NCBI RefSeq assembly: GCF_034521165.1
Contig: NZ_JAXHMV010000001.1
Coordinates: 248,001-312,000, forward strand
Length of the DNA: 64,000 bases
Direction: 5' to 3'
DNA from: Thiohalophilus sp.
Lineage (GTDB): Bacteria; Pseudomonadota; Gammaproteobacteria; UBA6429; Thiohalophilaceae
The notes under the pieces are model-generated. The model saw only the letters and a list, made by a program, of their open reading frames with translations, did no database searches and was not told the origin of the DNA. Made by a program: the position numbers and the translations under genes. Position 1 is the first letter of the stretch; every line of letters starts with the position of its first letter. This document shows, in pieces, positions 59,059 through 64,000 of the stretch.

Positions 59059-59148
59059 TCCTGCTGTTCAGTACCGTCTGAGACAGAAGTATTCAAGTTG
59101 CCGCCTTCGGCTACCGACATTACAGCAATCACAAACAGGTGAATTCTG

Positions 59149-59877
59149 ATGCCGCTTTCGATGTATAGCACCAGCCAGCTCAGCGAAGCCGAACAGCTCG
59201 TGGAGACGCACGGGCCGCTGGTACAGAAGATTGCCTATCATCTGATGTCCCGCCTGCCCGCCAGTGTGGTGGTGGATGATCTGATCCAGGTCGGGATGCT
59301 GGGGCTGCTGGATGCGGCCCAGCATTATGATCCCGCTCAGGGCGCCACATTTGAAACCTATGCCACGATCCGCATCCGCGGGGCCATGCTGGATGAACTG
59401 CGCCGCAATGACTGGGCACCCAAATCCGTGCATCGGCGGGCACGGGATCTGATGGAGTGTGCGCAACAGATCGAGGCGGAAACCGGACGCGAAGCCCGGC
59501 CGGGTGAAGTGGCCGGGATGATGGGGATTACCCTTAACGAATATCACCAGATCCTGCAGGAGACCAACAGTTGCCGCATTCTCAGCTTTGTGGATATGGG
59601 GGTCGATGACAATCAACTGGGGGATAACTACAAGGCCGGACAGACAACGCCGCTGGATGGACTGGAAGAGACGCGCTTTCAGGAGCATCTGGTCGAGGCC
59701 ATCGAGGCACTGCCCGAACGCGAGAAGCTGGTTATCGGCCTCTATTATGATGAGGAATTCAACCTGCGCGAAATTGGCGAGGTGCTGGGGGTGAGCGAAT
59801 CCCGGGTCAGCCAGTTGATGAGCCAGGCACATCTGCGCATGCGCAAGCATCTGTCCGATTACACTACCCGGGATTGA
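59149..59877 (+). CDS. fliA: Flagellar sigma factor FliA (sigma28)
   Basis: 242 residues. Region 2 has DDLIQVGMLGLLDAAQHYDP and TFETYATIRIRGAMLDELRR; region 3 AEGRE-type linker; region 4 has LPEREKLVIGLYYDEEFNLR then EIGEVLGVSESRVSQLMSQA. These match FliA rather than other group 3 factors. FliA usually sits behind flhF-fleN; here it stands alone after fliK, so the export genes fliL-flhA are not between them in this window. Confidence 0.94.
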   Translation: MPLSMYSTSQLSEAEQLVETHGPLVQKIAYHLMSRLPASVVVDDLIQVGMLGLLDAAQHYDPAQGATFETYATIRIRGAMLDELRRNDWAPKSVHRRARDLMECAQQIEAETGREARPGEVAGMMGITLNEYHQILQETNSCRILSFVDMGVDDNQLGDNYKAGQTTPLDGLEETRFQEHLVEAIEALPEREKLVIGLYYDEEFNLREIGEVLGVSESRVSQLMSQAHLRMRKHLSDYTTRD

Positions 59878-60106
59878 CCCCGCACGGCGCTACCGATTTA
59901 CCGGGTTTGGCTCACAGAACGCCTTTCGAATGGCCGGCACGGCTCGCATCGGCGTGGGAATACTCTATACTCACTGTTGTTAAGTCTCTGATAATTAAAA
60001 TAACGGCGGATGTTCTGTGATCCGCTTATCGGTTTTGTCAGCTTGAATACCGTTACCATGCCCGGGTTGGAACCGTTATGTTCTGACAGGATGTGAGGAG
60101 ATAATA

Positions 60107-61543
60107 ATGAGTGAGATATTAATGATCGTGCCCGGCAGCGTTTTGTTGAGCGTGCTGATCTGGTTCATTATCCTGAGTTTTGTGTTGTGGGCGGCCCGTG
60201 CTCACGCCCATCGCGCTATTCGTTCTTTTGGCCAGGTACTGCACAGTGCCATGCGCCTGACCGCCGCGGCCATCATGCGTGCCGAAAAACGGCTGCTGGA
60301 CCGCAACCGCGAAGTCTTGCTGAACCAGGGCAGGGAAGCCGCCGAGCGCATTATCGAAAGGGAATTTGAGCGAATTGATGCCACCGTACGCAAGGATCTG
60401 GCGGAGTATCCCTCACTACATCGTCAGTTGAGCGAGGAAATTGCCAAGATCGACGAGGACTACAAGGAAAGCACCGAAGTGCCACCGGAACCGCCGGCCT
60501 GGGTCAAGGCGGTGGAAGCTGTCGCCAAGATTCCGTCCACCAAGGGTGATCCGATGGTTGGTAATGTCCTCGAGGATATTCATCAATCCCTGGTCAAGGC
60601 CAACACCCGGGCACTGGAAGAGTATCGCAAGGCCAGCCACAAACGCCATCAGTTGCTGAATAACATGATGCCGCACTGGCGCAACGTCAAGCAGATACTC
60701 GGCAAGGTCGACAAGAACGTCAACAGTCTGTTACAGCGTTCGGTCACCATCGATCGGCATATGGACGAGTATGAGAATATCCAGAAACACAGTAATCGTG
60801 CCATGGAGATGCTCTCTTCCTCATCTATTACCCAGTTTTTTATCTCTTCCTTCGTGCTGGTTATCGCCATTGGTGGCGCGATGATTAACTTTAATTTGAT
60901 CGCCTTGCCGATGTCGGAAATGGTGGGGGCGAAAAGTGAAATTATCGGCATGCCAACCTCGGATGTCGCGGCGCTGGTGATCATTCTCGTGGAAATCGCC
61001 ATGGGAATTTTTCTGATGGAATCCATGCGGATCACCCGGCTGTTTCCCATTATCGGTGCCCTGCCGGACAAGATACGGGTGCGTATGATCTGGATCACCT
61101 TCACGATTCTGCTTGTTCTGGCCTCGGTGGAAGCCGGTCTGGCCTATATGCGTGAATGGCTGCTTGAAATGAAACAGGCCTCCATGCTGACCGGCGGCGA
61201 GGAAGTCGTTCAGGGCGGCTATCTGTGGATTACCACTGCCGCACAGATGGGACTGGGCTTTATGCTGCCGTTTGCGCTGGTCTTTGTTGCGATTCCGCTC
61301 GAGTCTTTTGTGCATTCATTGCGTACAGTTCTTGGGATTATCGGTGTTGCGTTCCTGCGCAGCCTGGCATGGCTGCTACGGTTTGTCGGGAATATCTCAC
61401 GCTATGCCGCGAAGGTGCTTGTCAATATTTACGATCTGGTTATTTTTGCGCCCCTGTTAATTGAACGACTGATAGCGACAAACAGGGAACCAGGAAAAAG
61501 TGGAGATAAAAACAAGAAAATTGATACCGCATCCGCATTTTAA
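60107..61543 (+). CDS. Membrane protein with cytoplasmic coiled coil, unknown function
   Basis: 478 residues. One N-terminal span (about 8-28, SVLLSVLIWFIILSFVLWAA), then about 200 residues of charged helix (AEKRLLDRNREVLLNQGREA, EEYRKASHKRHQLLNNMMPH), then about five spans between residues 245 and 450, such as FFISSFVLVIAIGGAMINFN and MIWITFTILLVLASVEAGLA. I recognise no family. The next gene, for a VWA-like lipoprotein, starts 10 bases downstream; the pair is an operon. Ribosome site aggatgtgaggag. Good conservation of base usage with neighbours. Confidence 0.6.
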   Translation: MSEILMIVPGSVLLSVLIWFIILSFVLWAARAHAHRAIRSFGQVLHSAMRLTAAAIMRAEKRLLDRNREVLLNQGREAAERIIEREFERIDATVRKDLAEYPSLHRQLSEEIAKIDEDYKESTEVPPEPPAWVKAVEAVAKIPSTKGDPMVGNVLEDIHQSLVKANTRALEEYRKASHKRHQLLNNMMPHWRNVKQILGKVDKNVNSLLQRSVTIDRHMDEYENIQKHSNRAMEMLSSSSITQFFISSFVLVIAIGGAMINFNLIALPMSEMVGAKSEIIGMPTSDVAALVIILVEIAMGIFLMESMRITRLFPIIGALPDKIRVRMIWITFTILLVLASVEAGLAYMREWLLEMKQASMLTGGEEVVQGGYLWITTAAQMGLGFMLPFALVFVAIPLESFVHSLRTVLGIIGVAFLRSLAWLLRFVGNISRYAAKVLVNIYDLVIFAPLLIERLIATNREPGKSGDKNKKIDTASAF

Positions 61544-61553
61544 GGGGGGAGAA

Positions 61554-62216
61554 ATGAAATCAACGAAACTGCTTATTCTGATAATGGTCGCGGCGCTGGC
61601 TATTGTCAGCGGCTGCTCCAGACATAATCAGGCGCGCGACCACGGTGTTTATATGCTGCTGGATACATCGGGCACCTATACCGAGCAGTTAACCGACGCC
61701 CAGCGTATTATCAATTATATACTGAGCGAGCTGGAGCCGGGCGATACGTTTGCCGTGGCGCGTATTGATACGGGCAGCTTCAGCGGCAAGGATATTGTCC
61801 ATCGACAAACGTTCGATACGCGCCCCAGCCAGGCCAATATGCAACGACGCAAATTTCGCGAGACGATCGATACGTTTGTCAAAGAGGTGAAGCCCAGCTC
61901 CTATACCGATATCACCGGCGGTATCCTGCAGGCGATCGAGCATCTCAACGAGGTCGGACCGGGAAACAAGACAATTCTGATCTTCTCCGATATGAAAGAG
62001 GATCTGAAAGAGGGGTATGTGCGGGATATACCGCTGCAGCTGGATGGCTTCAATGTCGTGGCGCTGAACGTTATCAAGTTAAGCAGTGATAATGTTGACC
62101 CGCGCAAATACATGAGTCGCCTGGAAGAGTGGCAGAACCGGGTCGAATCCGGCGGTGGCCAATGGAAGGTGGTTAACGACATGGAGCGCCTGGAGTCGGT
62201 CATGGATTTCGATTGA
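61554..62216 (+). CDS. VWA-like lipoprotein
   Basis: 220 residues. A lipobox signal ends ALAIVSGC at residue 21. The rest looks like a von Willebrand A domain: a first strand with a metal-site DTSGT motif in YMLLDTSGTYTEQL (a variant of DxSxS), then SSYTDITGGILQAIEHLNEV with the family's Thr/Asp position, and KTILIFSDMKEDLKEG. The protein would be tethered to a membrane and bind a partner through a metal ion. It follows the coiled-coil membrane protein after 10 bases and begins after ggggggag. Similar pairs are uncharacterised as far as I know. Confidence 0.65.
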   Translation: MKSTKLLILIMVAALAIVSGCSRHNQARDHGVYMLLDTSGTYTEQLTDAQRIINYILSELEPGDTFAVARIDTGSFSGKDIVHRQTFDTRPSQANMQRRKFRETIDTFVKEVKPSSYTDITGGILQAIEHLNEVGPGNKTILIFSDMKEDLKEGYVRDIPLQLDGFNVVALNVIKLSSDNVDPRKYMSRLEEWQNRVESGGGQWKVVNDMERLESVMDFD

Positions 62217-62243
62217 AATAACGGTTATCGGATTCTGCTGAAG

Positions 62244-62276
62244 ACGGGCCGTCGGGTAACTGACGGCCCGTTTTTT
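62244..62276 (+). terminator. Rho-independent terminator of the membrane protein-VWA operon
   Basis: acgggccgtc, loop gggtaact, gacggcccgt, then tttttt. A strong GC stem of 10 base pairs, 28 bases past the stop codon. Confidence 0.92.
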
Positions 62277-62392
62277 GTGCGGCCATCGAGCCGGTTTTGT
62301 CGCCTTTTCTGCCGTTCCCCCGCGGTCGTCCTGTTCTTTTCTGTGAGTGCGGGCCTACACATCCTGTAGCCACGGTGGTAACCTGTGAAGGT

Positions 62393-62419
62393 TCAAGAAT
62401 CTCCTGACCGGACCGATAG
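62393..62419 (+). promoter_or_regulatory. Sigma28-like promoter before the DUF1249 gene
   Basis: tcaagaat, an 11-base spacer and accgatag; the -10 matches GCCGATAA at 6 of 8 positions. It is 31 bases before the start codon and just past a terminator. Confidence 0.4.
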
Positions 62420-62449
62420 ATACGGCATGGTTTACTGATTTATAGTCTG

Positions 62450-62893
62450 ATGAGTCATACGATTGCACAACACCGACGCCGGCAACCGATGTGGTTCTAT
62501 GAAAAGAACTACCGGTTCTTGTGTCTGTTGCTCCCGGACCTGCACCATGGCCGTCAGGAGAGTTATCAAATTACACACGAGCAGCACAGGCTGGATATTC
62601 AGGTCACCGATTTTGGCCCCTATACCCAGCGGCTGCAGCTATCCCAGCGCTTTGACGCCAGCTCGCCACTATTGCGCGATCTTTGTATGAGCGTGCGTGT
62701 GTACCATGATGCCATGCTCGCGGAGGTGATCGGGTATCAGGGTGTGGAGCGGCTGTTGGCGCGCTATGAGTTGCCCAACAGCGGCATGTTGTTGCCGGAC
62801 GAGAAACGCCAGGCGAATCTGTTGCTGCATGACTGGTTAACCATGTTCATTAACCGTCATCGGCAGGCCGATCGCAGTGTCACCCTGTCATGA
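62450..62893 (+). CDS. DUF1249 domain protein
   Basis: 147 residues of the YqiB-like DUF1249 family, marked by YEKNYRFLCLLLPDLHHGRQ, DIQVTDFGPYTQRLQLSQRF and RDLCMSVRVYHDAMLAEVIG. The family is widespread in gammaproteobacteria and has no established function; in E. coli it lies near cpdA. It overlaps the next gene by 4 bases (ATGA), indicating coupled translation. Confidence 0.82.
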   Translation: MSHTIAQHRRRQPMWFYEKNYRFLCLLLPDLHHGRQESYQITHEQHRLDIQVTDFGPYTQRLQLSQRFDASSPLLRDLCMSVRVYHDAMLAEVIGYQGVERLLARYELPNSGMLLPDEKRQANLLLHDWLTMFINRHRQADRSVTLS

Positions 62894-63552
62894 ACCGGTT
62901 AAAGGCCAGTATGGGGCGAGTTATTCATTTTCCATTTTATCTTGCCACTGCTGCTGTACTGTTGATGGGGCTGATGATCAATCCGGCCTTTGCCGACACC
63001 GTGGCGCAGGCGCTATCGGCCAGTCAGCGCGGGGAGCATGATCGGGCCCTGTCCATTTTGAAGCAACGCGCCGAGGCGGATGACCCGGTCGCGCAATACG
63101 ATCTCGCCCTGTTTTATAAAAATGGTATCGGTGTCGCCTCTAACAGACAGCTGGCGAAGTACTGGTTCAAGCGAGCGGCGCGTGGCGGGATAGTCAATGC
63201 CTATGCCCAGTTGCGGCAGGACGCGGTCCAGCCCGGGCAGCCGCCACAGGTTGAACTTGTGTTTGGTCCGCAGGAGTGGATACGGGTTCAGGAGCCTGGT
63301 AACTACACGCTTCAGCTGGCCAGCAGTCGCAATAGCCGGTTGATCAAGCGCTATTACGTCGAATACCAGCTCCAGGGGCGCGGGGGCTATTTCCTGAATA
63401 AAAAACGCAACCAGTATGCTCTGGTGTATGGCACCTATCCCTCGGTGGCCGATGCCACCCGGGCGATCGAGACGCTCCCTGAAGCCTTACGTCAGTGGCA
63501 ACCCTGGGTCAGGCAATTGCGCCAGATCCAGGCAAGTATGGCCGACGAGTAA
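62890..63552 (+). CDS. Exported Sel1-repeat protein with SPOR-like C-terminus
   Basis: 220 residues. An export signal (residues 12-36) ends INPAFA. Sel1/TPR-like repeats (about 40-110) show SQRGEHDRALSILKQRAEAD and PVAQYDLALFYKNGIGVASN. The C-terminal 90 residues (YTLQLASSRNSRLIKRYYVE, YALVYGTYPSVADATRAIET) look like a SPOR domain, which binds denuded septal peptidoglycan. So the protein is periplasmic and may act at the cell wall. Its start overlaps the DUF1249 stop. Confidence 0.75.
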   Translation: MNRLKASMGRVIHFPFYLATAAVLLMGLMINPAFADTVAQALSASQRGEHDRALSILKQRAEADDPVAQYDLALFYKNGIGVASNRQLAKYWFKRAARGGIVNAYAQLRQDAVQPGQPPQVELVFGPQEWIRVQEPGNYTLQLASSRNSRLIKRYYVEYQLQGRGGYFLNKKRNQYALVYGTYPSVADATRAIETLPEALRQWQPWVRQLRQIQASMADE

Positions 63553-63616
63553 ACCGCCTCTTTTAGCCGGGTTCCCGGTGGTTGATAACCCTCCTGGTTG
63601 TCAGGTAAAACCGTGC

Positions 63617-63643
63617 TAAAGTTCACAGTTTGTTTGCCGACAC
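63617..63643 (+). promoter_or_regulatory. Sigma28-like promoter before the last gene
   Basis: taaagttc, an 11-base spacer and gccgacac. The -35 matches FliA consensus at 7 of 8 positions, the -10 at 6 of 8, with exact spacing; 76 bases before the start codon. Confidence 0.5.
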
Positions 63644-63719
63644 ACTGAACAGGACTTGCAATACCGGGTCAATTTCAGGAGTCCGGCCCGGACAACCACT
63701 TCACGGGGGGTGAAGTGCC

Positions 63720-64000
63720 ATGACATGTTCACATACCACCAATTGCCAGCTTTACGCCCAGTTTGCGGCCGATGCGTCGTTAAAATTGTGGAAACAACAC
63801 TATTGTGAGGGGGTTTTCGACCAGTGTGCCCGCTATCAGCTCGCGCTGGAGGGTAAACCGGTCCCCCTGACCCTGCTGCCCAACGGCAAGATGGTCGAGC
63901 GTCGCTCCAAGGAGCAGATCAGCGCCTCGGCGCTATTCAATGCCATCCAGAAACAGCGGGTCGGGGTCGTTCGCTCGCTGATCAAGACCGGCATGTCTTC
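63720..64000 (+). CDS. Cysteine-rich N-terminal domain protein, truncated by the window edge
   Basis: 93 residues are visible and the frame stays open at the edge. The start is ATG at 63720 after acggggggtgaagtgcc. The first 45 residues carry a cysteine set: C3 (TCSHT), C9 (NCQLY), C32 (HYCEG) and C39 (DQCARYQLALEG), followed by PLTLLPNGKMVER. Spacing resembles a metal or Fe-S site. I have seen such N-termini ahead of signalling or chemotaxis modules, but cannot name the family. The FliA-like promoter suggests membership of the motility regulon. Confidence 0.6.
   Translation, partial: MTCSHTTNCQLYAQFAADASLKLWKQHYCEGVFDQCARYQLALEGKPVPLTLLPNGKMVERRSKEQISASALFNAIQKQRVGVVRSLIKTGMS

Noticed and set aside
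1..64000. CRISPR array, integrase, prophage or restriction-modification genes
   Set aside because: No regularly spaced direct repeats of 25-40 bases and no cas, integrase or restriction proteins were seen in any frame.

Overview
The window looks like chromosomal DNA of a motile, sulfur-oxidising gammaproteobacterium, most like the Chromatiales/Ectothiorhodospiraceae-Thiohalobacter type. This is inferred from gene content, not from a database search. Pointers are a SoxXA cytochrome pair, a DsrC/TusE-like protein, a recA-recX-alaS-lysC-csrA-tRNA block, and a polar-type flagellar cluster run by FleQ/FleS/FleR, RpoN and FliA.

Layout. 1-1737 (minus): the end of a surface-glycan operon (glycosyltransferase, sulfotransferase, GtrA). 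1738-2707: a gene graveyard with an IS91-type transposase tail and a frameshifted PhnD-like remnant, then a Pho box. 2708-7387: pstS-pstC-pstA-pstB-phoU. 7388-8518: a REP-like palindrome, a HIT gene cut by a second IS91-type fragment, and a dispersed repeat. 8519-16274: a PilZ protein, pncC, thpR, a MITE-like palindromic element, recA, recX, alaS, lysC and csrA. 16332-17091: tRNA-Ser(GCU) and tRNA-Arg(ACG), each followed by a structured element ending in a copy of that tRNA's 3' end. 17181-26285: a PEP-CTERM protein, soxXA, a DUF3775-like protein, a cation/proton antiporter, two unusual envelope proteins, a LysR regulator divergent from a DsrC-like gene, and tRNA-Arg(CCU). 26399-59877: flagellar and chemotaxis genes (flgAMN on the minus strand; cheV, cheR, flgB-L, fliC, flaG, fliD, fliS, a FliT-like gene, a PilZ-like gene, fleQ, fleSR, fliE-K and fliA on the plus strand). 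60107-64000: a membrane protein with a VWA lipoprotein, a DUF1249 gene with a Sel1/SPOR gene, and a truncated Cys-rich gene.

How it works together. FleQ has a clear sigma70 promoter. Seven sites match the RpoN consensus, with GG and GC separated by 10 bases: flgA, flgB, flgJ, fliD, fleS, fliK and fliA. Five sigma28-like sites with an 11-base spacer lie before flgM, csrA, the PDZ/MORN lipoprotein, the DUF1249 operon and the last, truncated gene. This suggests that some uncharacterised genes belong to the flagellar regulon. The most unusual structure is the pair of T-arm-flanked, multi-hairpin elements behind the two tRNAs, which share architecture and show compensatory base changes. A family of inverted repeats built on acgcaaag/acgcagag sits at operon ends.
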